Shown piece after piece: positions 42,294 through 50,936 of a stretch of 64,000 nt of DNA. The notes beneath the pieces were generated by a model. It was not told the DNA's origin and ran no database searches. It worked only from the letters and a program-made list of their open reading frames with translations. The stretch lies in the NCBI RefSeq assembly GCF_016107395.1, contig NZ_JAAIKO010000003.1:248001-312000 (forward strand), in the 5' to 3' direction. The DNA is from Streptomyces fildesensis. Lineage in GTDB: Bacteria > Actinomycetota > Actinomycetes > Streptomycetales > Streptomycetaceae. Every line of letters begins with the position of its first letter. Positions within the stretch are counted from its first letter, which is position 1. The position numbers and the translations under genes were made by a program.

Positions 42294-44349
42294 GGCCGCC
42301 GGACGCCGCGGCCTCGTGGATCTCGAACCAGATCGCCTTGCCGTCGCCCCGGGGATCGACACCCCAGGCGTCCGCCAGCTCCTCGATCAGCAGCAGACCG
42401 CGCCCCGACGAGGCCATCTCGCCGGGGCTGCGGCGATGCGGCATGTCGTCGCTGCGGTCGCCCACGTCGATCCGCAGCCGGCGCTTGGCGGGCACCCCCA
42501 TCAGGCGCGCGGTCAGCACCGCGTCCTCGTCGGTGTGCACCAGCACATTGGTGATCAGCTCCGAGACCAGCAGCACCGCCGCGTCCACCTGGTCCGGGAC
42601 GGTCCAGTCGTGCAGCAGCGCGCGGATCTCGTGGCGGGCCTCGCGGATCTGCCGCGGCGCGCTCTGCGAGATGGTCAGCACCGTCCGGCGCACCGGAACG
42701 TCGCAGCTCGGCCCGTCCAGGTCGCGGCGCAGCAGCATCAGCGCGATGTCGTCCTCGCGGCGGTCGGCGAGCGGCCCGGTGGTGTGGTGCGACGCCGGCC
42801 CGTGCACCGCCCGCACCAGATGGTCGGCGAGCGCCTCCAGATCGTCCGACGGCCCGGTCTCCAGGGCGGCGCGCAGCCGCTGCCAGCCGGTGTCCAGGTC
42901 GTGGCCGCCGGTCTCGATCAGCCCGTCGGTGCAGATCAGCAGTACTTCGCCGGGTTCCAGCACCAGCCGGGTCGTGGGGTAGTCGCTGTCGGGGGCGATG
43001 CCCAGCGGCAGGCCGCCCGCGGTGCGGCGGATGATCGTGGTGCCGTCGCCCATCCGGATGGCGGGCTCCGGGTGCCCGGCCCTGACCACGTCCAGGGTGC
43101 CGGTCGCCGGGTCCGCCTCCAGGTACAGGCAGGTCGCGAACCGGTCGTCGTCGCCGTGGTCGGGGTCGCTGAGCCCGGCGAGGAACCGTGAGGTGCGCGA
43201 CAGCACCGCGTCCGGGTGGTGGCCCTCGGCGGCGTAGGCGCGCAGCGCGATCCGCAGCTGGCCCATGAGGCCTGCGGCGCGTACGTCATGACCCTGCACA
43301 TCGCCGATGACCAGCGCGGTGCGGCCGGACGGCAGATCGATCGCGTCGTACCAGTCGCCGCCGACCTGCAGCCCGCCGCCGGTGGGCACGTAGCGGGCGG
43401 CGACCGTCATGCCCTCGATGCCGGGACCCCGGGTGGGGAGCATGGTGCGCTGCAGGCCGTCGGAGAGCTCCCGCTCGGATTCGTGCAGGTGGGCGCGGGA
43501 GAGCGCCTGGGCGAGCATCCGGGCGACGGTGGTGAGGACGGAGCGCTCGTCGGGGGTGAAGGCGACCGGTTCACGGAAGGCCGCCATCCATGCGCCGATC
43601 GTGTTGCCCGCGACCACCAGCGGCAGAAAGGCCCAGGAGGAGCGGCCGAAGGGCTTGGCGAGCGGCCAGGTCGCCGGGAAGCGCTGTTCGTACGCCTCGG
43701 GGGTCGGCAGATAGACGGCCCGGCCGGTGCGGACCACCAGCGTGGCCGGGTAGTCGGTGGCCATCGGCATGTCCGTGAACGGGCCGTCGGTGCCGACGGA
43801 GTGGCCGTGGTGCCCGATGATCGCCAGCCGGTCGCCCCGGACGCCGAAGACGGCCAGTCCGTCGGGTGAGAACCCCGGCATCGACAGCGTCGCGGCGACC
43901 CGCAGCACCTCGGCCGTGCTGTCCGCCTCCGCCAGCGCCCGTCCGGCGTCCAGCAGGAAGGCCTCCCGGGCCCGCCGCCAGTCCCCGGAGTGCACCGCAC
44001 CGCCCGAGGTCGCGGCGCGCGCCTCGTGCAGCGTCCCGGCCATCGTGAGCCGGCCGGTCGGCCGCATCCGGATGCGTACGGTCCGCAGGATGCTGCCGTC
44101 GTCGCCGATCACCCGCATCAGGGACTCCACCACGGTGCCCTCGGCGCGGGCGAGGGCGAGCCCGCCGTTCAGCGCCACGAAGTCCTCGGCGTGCAGGCAC
44201 GCGCGCACGGCGGACGACCGGGACGTGGCCGGGTCCGCGGGAAGCCCCAGCAGCGCCGCCGCCGTCGCGTTCATCGCCACGGTGCCGGCGGTCTCGTCCC
44301 AGTGCCACAGCCCCGTGCCGACGGCTGCCAGAACGTCCTCGGTGCGCAT
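42283..44349 (-). CDS. PAS-GAF-SpoIIE phosphatase with C-terminal HATPase domain
   Basis: 688 residues with four parts: PAS (about 1-110), GAF (about 130-290), SpoIIE-type PP2C phosphatase (about 310-535) and an RsbW-like HATPase (about 560-680). Phosphatase metal sites are QVGGDWYDAIDL, VIGDVQGHDVRAAG, CTDGLIE and REDDIALMLL; the HATPase has VSELITNVLVHT (N box) and SSGRGLLLIEELADAWG. Such proteins couple signal sensing with dephosphorylation of an anti-anti-sigma factor and may themselves carry anti-sigma kinase activity. A second protein of this design is at 58818. Confidence 0.93.
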   Translation of the reverse strand: MRTEDVLAAVGTGLWHWDETAGTVAMNATAAALLGLPADPATSRSSAVRACLHAEDFVALNGGLALARAEGTVVESLMRVIGDDGSILRTVRIRMRPTGRLTMAGTLHEARAATSGGAVHSGDWRRAREAFLLDAGRALAEADSTAEVLRVAATLSMPGFSPDGLAVFGVRGDRLAIIGHHGHSVGTDGPFTDMPMATDYPATLVVRTGRAVYLPTPEAYEQRFPATWPLAKPFGRSSWAFLPLVVAGNTIGAWMAAFREPVAFTPDERSVLTTVARMLAQALSRAHLHESERELSDGLQRTMLPTRGPGIEGMTVAARYVPTGGGLQVGGDWYDAIDLPSGRTALVIGDVQGHDVRAAGLMGQLRIALRAYAAEGHHPDAVLSRTSRFLAGLSDPDHGDDDRFATCLYLEADPATGTLDVVRAGHPEPAIRMGDGTTIIRRTAGGLPLGIAPDSDYPTTRLVLEPGEVLLICTDGLIETGGHDLDTGWQRLRAALETGPSDDLEALADHLVRAVHGPASHHTTGPLADRREDDIALMLLRRDLDGPSCDVPVRRTVLTISQSAPRQIREARHEIRALLHDWTVPDQVDAAVLLVSELITNVLVHTDEDAVLTARLMGVPAKRRLRIDVGDRSDDMPHRRSPGEMASSGRGLLLIEELADAWGVDPRGDGKAIWFEIHEAAASGGRRP

Positions 44350-44469
44350 TCGGACATTTTATGAGGGTTTGGCCGACTCATACGAATGGGGGTGGACGTC
44401 CTGGCGCCGGTAGGCTGTGACGGGCCCCTTCCGGGCTCCTTCACCGAAATCCGACGACTTGGATGAACG

Positions 44470-46236
44470 ATGCATCGGTACCGGTCCCACACCTGCGGCG
44501 AGCTGCGCGCCACCGACGTCGACACCGACGTCCGCCTGTCCGGGTGGCTGCACAATCGCCGCGATCTGGGCGGCGTACTCTTCGTCGACCTCCGGGACCA
44601 CTACGGCTTCGTCCAGCTGGTCGTCCGGCCGGGTTCGCCCGCGTACGAGCAGCTCAGCAGCCAGTCCAAGGAATCCGTCGTCCGCGTCGACGGCCGGGTG
44701 CTCGCGCGCAGCGCGGAGAACGTGAACCCGGACCTGCCGACCGGCGGGATCGAGATCGACGTCACCTCCTTCGAGGTGCTCGGCGCCGCGGACCCGCTGC
44801 CCTTCCCGGTCTTCCCGGAGGACAACGCCAACGAGGAGGCGCGGCTCACCAACCGCTTCCTGGACCTGCGCCGGCAGCGCATGCACAAGAACATCATGCT
44901 GCGCTCGGACGTCATCTCCTTCCTCCGCAAGGAGATGACCGCGCTCGGCTTCAACGAGCTGGCCACCCCGATCCTGTCGGCGACCTCCCCCGAGGGCGCC
45001 CGCGACTTCCTGGTGCCCTCGCGCGTGCACGCCGGCAAGTTCTACGCGCTCCCGCAGGCCCCGCAGCAGTTCAAGCAGCTGCTGATGATCGCCGGCTTCG
45101 ACCGCTACTTCCAGATCGCGCCGTGCTTCCGCGACGAGGACTCCCGGGCCGACCGCTCGCCCGGCGAGTTCTACCAGCTCGACATCGAGATGAGCTTCGT
45201 CGAGCAGGAGGACGTCTTCGGCGTCATCGAGAAGGTCATGACCGACCTCTTCACCCAGTACGGCGGCGGCCGTGAGGTCACCTCGCCGTTCCCGCGCATC
45301 CCGCTGCGCGAGTCGATGCTCAAGTACGGAAACGACAAGCCGGACCTGCGCGCCAAGCTCGAACTCGTCGACGTCTCGGACGTCTTCGCCGGCTCCGGCT
45401 TCAAGGCCTTCGCCGACAAGCACGTCCGCGCGCTGGCCGTGCCGGACACCGCGGCCCAGCCGCGCAAGTTCTTCGACCAGATGGGCGAGTACGCGGTCGA
45501 GCAGGGCGCCAAGGGCCTGGCCTGGGTCCGCGTCGGCGAGGACAACGCCCTCACCGGCCCGATCGCCAAGTTCCTGACCGAGGACGACGTCAAGGCGCTG
45601 CTGGCCGCCGTCGACGCCAAGCCCGGCCACGCGATCTTCTTCGGCGCCGGCGAGTTCGCCGAGGTTTCCAAGATCATGGCGGCCGTCCGCGTCGAGGCCG
45701 CCAAGCGCGCCGGCCACTTCGAGGAGAACGTCTTCCGGTTCTGCTGGGTCGTCGACTTCCCGATGTTCGAGAAGAACGAGGACACCGGCGCGATCGAGTT
45801 CTCCCACAACCCGTTCTCCATGCCGCAGGGCGGCCTGGAGGCGCTGGAGACCAAGGACCCGCTCGACATCCTCGCCTGGCAGTACGACATCGTCTGCAAC
45901 GGCATCGAGCTGTCGTCCGGCGCGATCCGGAACCACGAGCCCGCGGTCATGTACAAGGCGTTCGAGATCGCCGGCTACGACCAGGCGACCGTGGAGAAGG
46001 AATTCGGCGGCATGCTCCGCGCCTTCCACTTCGGCGCCCCGCCGCACGGCGGCATCGCCCCGGGCGTGGACCGCATGGTCATGCTGCTCGCGGACGAGCC
46101 GAACATCCGCGAGACGATCGCCTTCCCGCTCAACCAGCACGCCCAGGACCTGCTCATGGGCGCGCCGAGCGAGGTCGAGGAGAGCCGGCTGCGCGAGCTG
46201 CACATCCAGCTCCGCAAGCCGCAGCCGAAGGTCTGA
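44470..46236 (+). CDS. aspS: aspartyl-tRNA synthetase
   Basis: 588 residues, the bacterial class II type: OB-fold anticodon-binding domain (about 1-110, [20 protein letters not shown]), catalytic motif 2 ([19 protein letters not shown]), the GAD insertion domain (about 290-420) and motif 3 ([14 protein letters not shown]). Length and order are those of a full enzyme. Whether it is discriminating or also charges tRNA-Asn depends on GatCAB, which is not in the window. Confidence 0.97.
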   Translation: MHRYRSHTCGELRATDVDTDVRLSGWLHNRRDLGGVLFVDLRDHYGFVQLVVRPGSPAYEQLSSQSKESVVRVDGRVLARSAENVNPDLPTGGIEIDVTSFEVLGAADPLPFPVFPEDNANEEARLTNRFLDLRRQRMHKNIMLRSDVISFLRKEMTALGFNELATPILSATSPEGARDFLVPSRVHAGKFYALPQAPQQFKQLLMIAGFDRYFQIAPCFRDEDSRADRSPGEFYQLDIEMSFVEQEDVFGVIEKVMTDLFTQYGGGREVTSPFPRIPLRESMLKYGNDKPDLRAKLELVDVSDVFAGSGFKAFADKHVRALAVPDTAAQPRKFFDQMGEYAVEQGAKGLAWVRVGEDNALTGPIAKFLTEDDVKALLAAVDAKPGHAIFFGAGEFAEVSKIMAAVRVEAAKRAGHFEENVFRFCWVVDFPMFEKNEDTGAIEFSHNPFSMPQGGLEALETKDPLDILAWQYDIVCNGIELSSGAIRNHEPAVMYKAFEIAGYDQATVEKEFGGMLRAFHFGAPPHGGIAPGVDRMVMLLADEPNIRETIAFPLNQHAQDLLMGAPSEVEESRLRELHIQLRKPQPKV

Positions 46237-46246
46237 CCGGCGGCCC

Positions 46247-46277
46247 CCGGTCCCGGACGCGTTCCGTCCGGGACCGG
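46247..46277 (+). terminator. aspS terminator hairpin
   Basis: CCGGTCCCGGAC and GTCCGGGACCGG, 12-bp perfect stem, 7-nt loop. Confidence 0.8.
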
Positions 46278-46312
46278 AGGCAACCCGGAAGGAGTGCCAT
46301 CGCGTTCCACTG

Positions 46313-46447
46313 ATGTGGAAGGGACACGATGGCGAGCAGACGATGCTGACGCCCCCGGAATTCGAGGAGTTCGTGGCGGCGCGCGGCCCGAGGCTGCTGC
46401 GCGTCGCCTGGCTGCTGACCGGCGACGCCCATCTCGCGGAAGACCTG
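46313..46447 (+). pseudogene. remnant of an ECF sigma factor (SigE-like) gene
   Basis: The frame opens with a clear sigma-70 region 2 start: FEEFVAARGPRLLRVAWLLT, then GDAHLAEDL, as in streptomycete SigE-type ECF sigma factors. After EDL the similarity stops and the frame becomes R-T-P-R-P-G-G. Only about 45 residues remain of a usual ~170. Regions 2.3-4 are absent, replaced by the convergent toxin-antitoxin genes. A short EL-PDRAAGRDY string in another frame directly after could be the far end of the same gene, implying an internal deletion. Confidence 0.65.
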
Positions 46448-46477
46448 CGAACTCCCCGACCGGGCGGCCGGGCGGGA

Positions 46478-46825
46478 CTACAGCGCCAGCTGACGGCGGA
46501 GGGCGTCGTCCAGCGATTTCAACGTCACGGACGGCACCGCTCCGAGACGTCGTACCAGCCGCTCCACGGCCACGGTCCGTACCTGCTCGCACTGGGCCTT
46601 GGCGTCCTTGACGAGTCCGGACCGCCCGGCATCCAGGAAGACTTGGAAGGCGTAGACCCGGTCGGTGTTGGAGGTGACCGGGACCACCGTGATCACGCCG
46701 CGGCCCTGGGTCTCCACGGACCGGTTCGCGGCGTCGTGGGAGACGATCACAGCGGGCCGAGCCTTGATCGCCTCGCTGCCGCGGACCGGATCCAGGTCCA
46801 CGAGGTAGATGTCACCGCGCCTCAT
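46478..46825 (-). CDS. mazF: MazF-like toxin (PemK/MazF endoribonuclease)
   Basis: 115 residues. The MazF fold is evident: MRRGDIYLVDLDPVRGSE, ARPAVIVSHDAANR, VITVVPVTSN, and AKAQCEQVRTVAVERLVRRLG. MazF toxins cleave mRNA or tRNA at short sites. The start lies inside the end of the upstream antitoxin frame, as in other mazEF pairs. The gene appears intact. The antitoxin frame in front of it carries a stop codon, so control of this toxin is in question. Confidence 0.88.
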   Translation of the reverse strand: MRRGDIYLVDLDPVRGSEAIKARPAVIVSHDAANRSVETQGRGVITVVPVTSNTDRVYAFQVFLDAGRSGLVKDAKAQCEQVRTVAVERLVRRLGAVPSVTLKSLDDALRRQLAL

Positions 46826-47042
46826 GGACCACCCCGTCGGCCGTGGCCGCCTCCCAGAGTCCGGCGTCCTCCGAGCCGTCCCACTCGTCCCAGGCGGCGG
46901 CCTATTCGTCTTCGAGGCGTGCCGTGCGCAGCATCTCGATCGCTGCGTGTATCACAGCGGACCGCGATTCGGCGGCGGTCGCCGACGCATACGCATCGAC
47001 GAACGCCACATCTGCCTCGGGCAGGCTGACACTGATCTTCAT
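46812..47042 (-). pseudogene. mazE: MazE-like ribbon-helix-helix antitoxin frame split by an amber codon
   Basis: The frame begins MKISVSLPEADVAFVDAYA, a ribbon-helix-helix start, and reads 46 residues to LEDE, where TAG at 46902-46904 stops it. Beyond, the same frame reads on as AAAWDEWDGSEDAGLWEAAT and ends with a TGA inside mazF at 46812, the overlap expected for an intact gene. The lost part is the acidic/aromatic tail that normally grips the toxin. One base change (TAC to TAG) would explain it. It begins 11 bp after the metG stop on the same strand, so it is probably in the metG transcript. Confidence 0.75.
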
Positions 47043-47053
47043 GACCATCGGTA

Positions 47054-48781
47054 CTACTCGGCGGTGTCCGGGTTGCCGCCGAAGCGCTCGCGGTAGGTGT
47101 CGAGGTCCTCATCGGTGATCTTGGCGAAGAGCACCGGCGGGACGGTGAACGGGATGCCGGGTGCCAGGAAGGACAGGGACTTGGCCTCGTCCTGGCTGAC
47201 CCAGGTCCGGTTGTCGTCCGGAAGGGCGAAGGCGCTGCGCATCGCGGCGGACGAGGACGGGATGAACGGCTCGGAGACCACCGCGTACAGGTGGATGAGG
47301 TTCATCGCGGTGCGCAGGGTGAGCGCCGCGCCGTCCGGGTCCGTCTTGATCTCCATCCAGGGGGCCTTCTCCTCCAGGTAGGAGTTGCCCGCGCTCCACA
47401 GGGCGCGCAGCGCGGCCGCAGCCTTGCGGAACTGGAGGGTGTCCAGGTGGCCCTCGTACTCGGCCAGCAGTCCGGCGATCTGCTCACCGAGCTTCGCCTC
47501 GGCCTCGCCGGCCGCGCTGCCCGCCGGCACGTCGTCACCGAAGCGCTTGCGGGAGAAGGACAGGACGCGGTTGACGAAGTTGCCCAGGGTGTCGGCGAGG
47601 TCCTTGTTCACGGAGGAGGAGAAGACCTCCCAGGTGAACGAGGTGTCGTCGGACTCCGGGGCGTTGGCGATCAGGAAGTAGCGCCAGTAGTCGGCCGGCA
47701 GCAGGTCCAGCGCGGCATCGGTGAAGATGCCGCGGCGCTGGCTGGTGGAGAACTTCCCGCCGTAGTACGTCAGCCAGTTGAAGGCCTTGACGTAGTCGAC
47801 CTTCTTCCACGGCTCGCGGGTGCCCAGCTGGGTGGCCGGGAACATCACCGTGTGGAACGGGACGTTGTCCTTGGCCATGAACTCGGTGTACCGGACGTCG
47901 TCCGCCTCGTACCACCAGGACTTCCAGTCCCGGGTCTCCCCGTCGGGAGCGGCGTCCGCCCATTCCTTGGTGGAACCGATGTACTCGATCGGGGCGTCGA
48001 ACCAGACGTAGAAGACCTTGCCGTCCGCGGCCAGCTCCGGCCAGGTGTCGGCCGGGACCGGAACGCCCCACTCCAGGTCGCGGGTGATCGCGCGGTCCTG
48101 GAGGCCCTCGGTGAGCCACTTGCGGGCGATGGAGGAGGCGAGGGTGGGCCATTCGCCGCCCACCTCGTCGATCCACGCCTCGACCTCGCCGGCCAGCTTC
48201 GACTGCAGGAGGAACAGGTGCTTGGTCTCGCGGACCTCCAGCGCGCTGCTGCCGCTGATCGCGGAGCGCGGGTCGATCAGGTCCGTGGGGTCCAGCACCC
48301 GGGTGCAGTTCTCGCACTGGTCGCCGCGGGCCTTGTCGTAACCGCAGTGCGGGCACGTGCCGACGATGTAGCGGTCGGGCAGGAAGCGCTCGTCGGCGAG
48401 CGAGTAGACCTGGCGGATCGCGCGTTCCTCGATGAAGCCGTTGGCCTGGAGGCGGCGCGCGAAGTGCTGGGTCAGGTCGCGGTTCTCCGGGGAGGAGCTG
48501 CGGCCGAAGTAGTCGAAGCGCAGCGCGAAGCCGTCGTAGATCGCCTTCTGCGCCAGATGCTGCTCGGAGCAGAAGGTGTCGACCGGCAGCCCGGCTTCCT
48601 TGGCGGCGAGTTCGGCGGGGGTGCCGTGCTCGTCGGTGGCGCAGATGTAGAGGACGTCGTGCCCGGTCTGGCGCAGGTAGCGGGCGTAGACGTCGGCCGG
48701 GAGCATCGACCCCACCATGTTGCCCAGGTGCTTGATCCCGTTGATATAGGGCAGGGCGCTGGTGATGAGGTGTCGAGCCAT
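47054..48781 (-). CDS. metG: methionyl-tRNA synthetase
   Basis: 575 residues. Class I synthetase with a Rossmann catalytic domain (start [17 protein letters not shown], the HIGH region), a four-cysteine zinc knuckle ([17 protein letters not shown] near residue 143), the [12 protein letters not shown] methionine pocket, and KFSTSQ in the KMSKS place. The second lysine of KMSKS is thus Thr, a variant seen, as I recall, in a known actinobacterial subtype. The length lacks the C-terminal tRNA-binding extension. The stop is 11 bp from the antitoxin frame. Confidence 0.95.
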   Translation of the reverse strand: MARHLITSALPYINGIKHLGNMVGSMLPADVYARYLRQTGHDVLYICATDEHGTPAELAAKEAGLPVDTFCSEQHLAQKAIYDGFALRFDYFGRSSSPENRDLTQHFARRLQANGFIEERAIRQVYSLADERFLPDRYIVGTCPHCGYDKARGDQCENCTRVLDPTDLIDPRSAISGSSALEVRETKHLFLLQSKLAGEVEAWIDEVGGEWPTLASSIARKWLTEGLQDRAITRDLEWGVPVPADTWPELAADGKVFYVWFDAPIEYIGSTKEWADAAPDGETRDWKSWWYEADDVRYTEFMAKDNVPFHTVMFPATQLGTREPWKKVDYVKAFNWLTYYGGKFSTSQRRGIFTDAALDLLPADYWRYFLIANAPESDDTSFTWEVFSSSVNKDLADTLGNFVNRVLSFSRKRFGDDVPAGSAAGEAEAKLGEQIAGLLAEYEGHLDTLQFRKAAAALRALWSAGNSYLEEKAPWMEIKTDPDGAALTLRTAMNLIHLYAVVSEPFIPSSSAAMRSAFALPDDNRTWVSQDEAKSLSFLAPGIPFTVPPVLFAKITDEDLDTYRERFGGNPDTAE

Positions 48782-48988
48782 TGCAGGCTGCTCCCAATTC
48801 GTTACGCGGGGTGACTGATTGATCTACGGACCGTCAATATCGTATCCGACCCCCCGGGCACCCCTTCTTGTTTTCCTCTGGGGGCGGCATCGGGCGGGCA
48901 GGCGGCAGGCGCAGCCCGGGAGCACCGCGCGGGGGGACGGCCCGGAACATGCGGGGCCGGCGCCCCGTTGTTGATCACGGTGGGTGAC

Positions 48989-49036
48989 TGCACGTGCGCA
49001 TGCACGTGCACATGCACGTGCTGGTGCAACCGGTTA
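48989..49036 (+). repeat. 12-bp-phased TGCACGTG array before the DUF397 gene
   Basis: Four consecutive 12-bp units begin at 48989, 49001, 49013 and 49025: TGCACGTGCGCA, TGCACGTGCACA, TGCACGTGCTGG, TGCAACCGGTTA. Three contain the palindrome CACGTG. The array ends 50 bp before the DUF397 start, within a 305-bp gene-free stretch (48782-49086), the rest of which shows no gene. A matching array lies at 49879-49926. Confidence 0.88.
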
Positions 49037-49086
49037 TCATCTGGCTTACCCAGTAGGGCAGTTACGGGGAATTTGGGGAGCGTCTT

Positions 49087-49320
49087 ATGAGCCGGACACA
49101 CAATGGCATGGCCTCGACAGATCTCCAGGGAGTCGTCTGGCAGAAGAGTTTGCACAGCAACGCGAACGGTACGTGCGTTGAGCTGGCGCAGCTGCCCGGC
49201 GGTGAGGTGGCAGTACGCAATTCACGCTTTCCGGACGGACCCGCGTTGATATATACGCGGGCCGAGATCGAATCACTGATTCTCGGGGTCAAGGATGGCG
49301 AGTTCGACCACCTCATGTGA
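49087..49320 (+). CDS. DUF397 protein
   Basis: 77 residues: VVWQKSLHSNANGTCVELAQ, VAVRNSRFPDGPALIYTRAE, then ESLILGVKDGEFDHLM. DUF397 proteins are small partners of XRE/DUF5753 regulators in actinomycetes (WhiJ/Scr1-Scr2-like modules) and can inhibit the paired regulator. An XRE gene of that type and an HATPase gene follow at 49333-50872. The ATG has a GGGGAGCG SD. Confidence 0.88.
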   Translation: MSRTHNGMASTDLQGVVWQKSLHSNANGTCVELAQLPGGEVAVRNSRFPDGPALIYTRAEIESLILGVKDGEFDHLM

Positions 49321-49332
49321 CCGTATATGAAC

Positions 49333-49824
49333 CTATAGCGACGGGTCTTCGGCCATTCCGATCGGTGAATGGAAGAGGGCCCAGACGACTTTTCCCGCCC
49401 CGGTGAGCGGATGCCAGCCCCAGGTCTCGCTGTAGGACTCCACCAGGTGCAGCCCCCGTCCGGACTCCGCGACGAAGTCGGGCGTCCTTGCCACCGGACC
49501 GATGGCGCTGGGGTCGCGTACGGCGCAGACCACCCGTGAGGTCCAGCGCACCAGACTGAGATGGACCGGGGCACCGCCGGTGCCGGGGGGCACGCCGTAA
49601 CGCAGCGCGTTGGTGACGAGTTCCGAGGCGACCAGCTCGATGCTCTCGAAGAGTGGTGCCAGATCCCAGCGCTGAAGTGTCGCCCGGGTGAATCTCCGGG
49701 CGTCGCGGACGGCTTCGAAGCGTCCCGGCAGCTCGCACGTGGCGCCGCTGGACGCGGCCAGGCCCCCGGGGGCGAGCACTCCATCCCATAACGGCTCAAG
49801 CACAGTTGCGGCCTCAGTCCTCAT
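49333..49824 (-). CDS. RsbW/SpoIIAB-like HATPase (regulatory ATP-binding protein)
   Basis: 163 residues of a GHKL ATPase: ELVASELVTNALRYG (N box), VRDPSAIGPV, and SGRGLHLVESYSETWGW (G box). The fold is that of anti-sigma kinases, and stand-alone copies accompany XRE/DUF397 modules in streptomycetes. The start MRTEAATVLEPL leaves 54 bp to the array at 49879. The gene is convergent with DUF397 (12 bp apart) and divergent from the XRE gene. Confidence 0.87.
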   Translation of the reverse strand: MRTEAATVLEPLWDGVLAPGGLAASSGATCELPGRFEAVRDARRFTRATLQRWDLAPLFESIELVASELVTNALRYGVPPGTGGAPVHLSLVRWTSRVVCAVRDPSAIGPVARTPDFVAESGRGLHLVESYSETWGWHPLTGAGKVVWALFHSPIGMAEDPSL

Positions 49825-49878
49825 GCGCGCCCACTGGGTATCTGCACGAACCCCATGGTCCCCAACGCCCACACGGTA

Positions 49879-49926
49879 TGCAAGGGCGAATGCACGTGCA
49901 GATGCAAGGAATGATGCACGTGATGT
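49879..49926. repeat. 12-bp-phased TGCA array between HATPase and XRE genes
   Basis: Four units start at 49879, 49891, 49903 and 49915: TGCAAGGGCGAA, TGCACGTGCAGA, TGCAAGGAATGA, TGCACGTGATGT. CACGTG occurs in units two and four, 24 bp apart. A further TGCACG at 49843 is 36 bp upstream, still on the 12-bp phase. It occupies the 181-bp divergent promoter gap. Confidence 0.88.
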
Positions 49927-50005
49927 TGCTGTGTGACCGGGTGAGTACTCAACGCAGCGCAACCGTGGCAGACTGCTGACGACCTAGGGGCGGAGCGTGA
50001 CGTAA

Positions 50006-50872
50006 ATGACCACAGGGCAGCCGGGAGGCGGGTCCATCGTGCGACGTATTCTGCTGGGAGCTCAGCTGCGGCGGCTTCGCGAAGCGGGAGGAATCACCCG
50101 TGAGGCCGCCGGTTATTCGATCCGCGCGTCCGAATCGAAGATCAGCCGCATGGAGTTGGGACGCGTGAGCTTCAAGGAACGGGATGTTGCCGACCTCCTG
50201 ACCCTCTACAACGTGGTCGACGACGAGGACCGCGCGGCCCTCCTCGGGCTCGTACGCGAGGCGAACGTGGCCGGCTGGTGGCACGGGTACGGGGACGTCC
50301 TCCCGGCCTGGTTCCAGACGTATGTGGGTCTCGAGGAGTCCGCCTCACTGATCCGGACCTTCGAAGTGCAGTTCATCCACGGCCTGTTGCAGACCGAGGA
50401 CTACTCCCGTGCGGTCGTCGAGCTCGGCCACCCCGGCGCGGCCGCGTCCGAGATCGAACGCCGGGTCGGCCTGCGGATGGAGCGGCAGAAGCTGCTGGTC
50501 TCGGAGCGGGCACCGCACTTCGTCGCCGTCATGGACGAGGGCGCGCTGTACCGGCCGTTCGGCGGACGGGACGTCATGCGCGGGCAGTTGAGCCATCTGA
50601 TGGAAGTCGCGCAGCAGCCGAATGTGACGGTCCACGTCCTGCCGTTCGAAATCGGGGGCCATGCGGCGGGCGGCGGTGCGTTCACCCTGCTGCGATTCCC
50701 GGAGTCCGACCTGTCGGACCTCGTCTATCTGGAACAGCTCACCAGCGCGCTGTACATCGACAAGCGTGAGGAAGTGGACTTCTACGACAAGACCATGGAA
50801 AGGCTCTGCGTGGACAGTCTTTCCGCCGAGCGTTCGCTCGAGCGACTCCGCAAGATCCATCAACAGGCTTGA
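50006..50872 (+). CDS. XRE-family regulator with DUF5753 domain
   Basis: 288 residues: helix-turn-helix at about 20-75 (LGAQLRRLREAGGITREAAG, then SIRASESKISRMELGR) and the DUF5753 domain (about 100-280: ASLIRTFEVQFIHGLLQTED, LLVSERAPHFVAVMDEGALY). Related proteins such as WhiJ and BldB partners control development together with a DUF397 protein. The twin 12-bp-phased arrays flanking its neighbours are the likely binding sites. The ATG has GGAG upstream. Confidence 0.9.
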   Translation: MTTGQPGGGSIVRRILLGAQLRRLREAGGITREAAGYSIRASESKISRMELGRVSFKERDVADLLTLYNVVDDEDRAALLGLVREANVAGWWHGYGDVLPAWFQTYVGLEESASLIRTFEVQFIHGLLQTEDYSRAVVELGHPGAAASEIERRVGLRMERQKLLVSERAPHFVAVMDEGALYRPFGGRDVMRGQLSHLMEVAQQPNVTVHVLPFEIGGHAAGGGAFTLLRFPESDLSDLVYLEQLTSALYIDKREEVDFYDKTMERLCVDSLSAERSLERLRKIHQQA

Positions 50873-50936
50873 TACGAAGGTAATATGACGCCGCATCACT
50901 AACGCGTGCCGCATCGGCCACCGCGAAAGGGATAAA

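Noticed and set aside
46448-47029. Continuation of the sigma-like frame to 47029 as one protein
   Set aside because: After residue 45 the frame is antisense to the MazF and antitoxin genes and has no sigma similarity.
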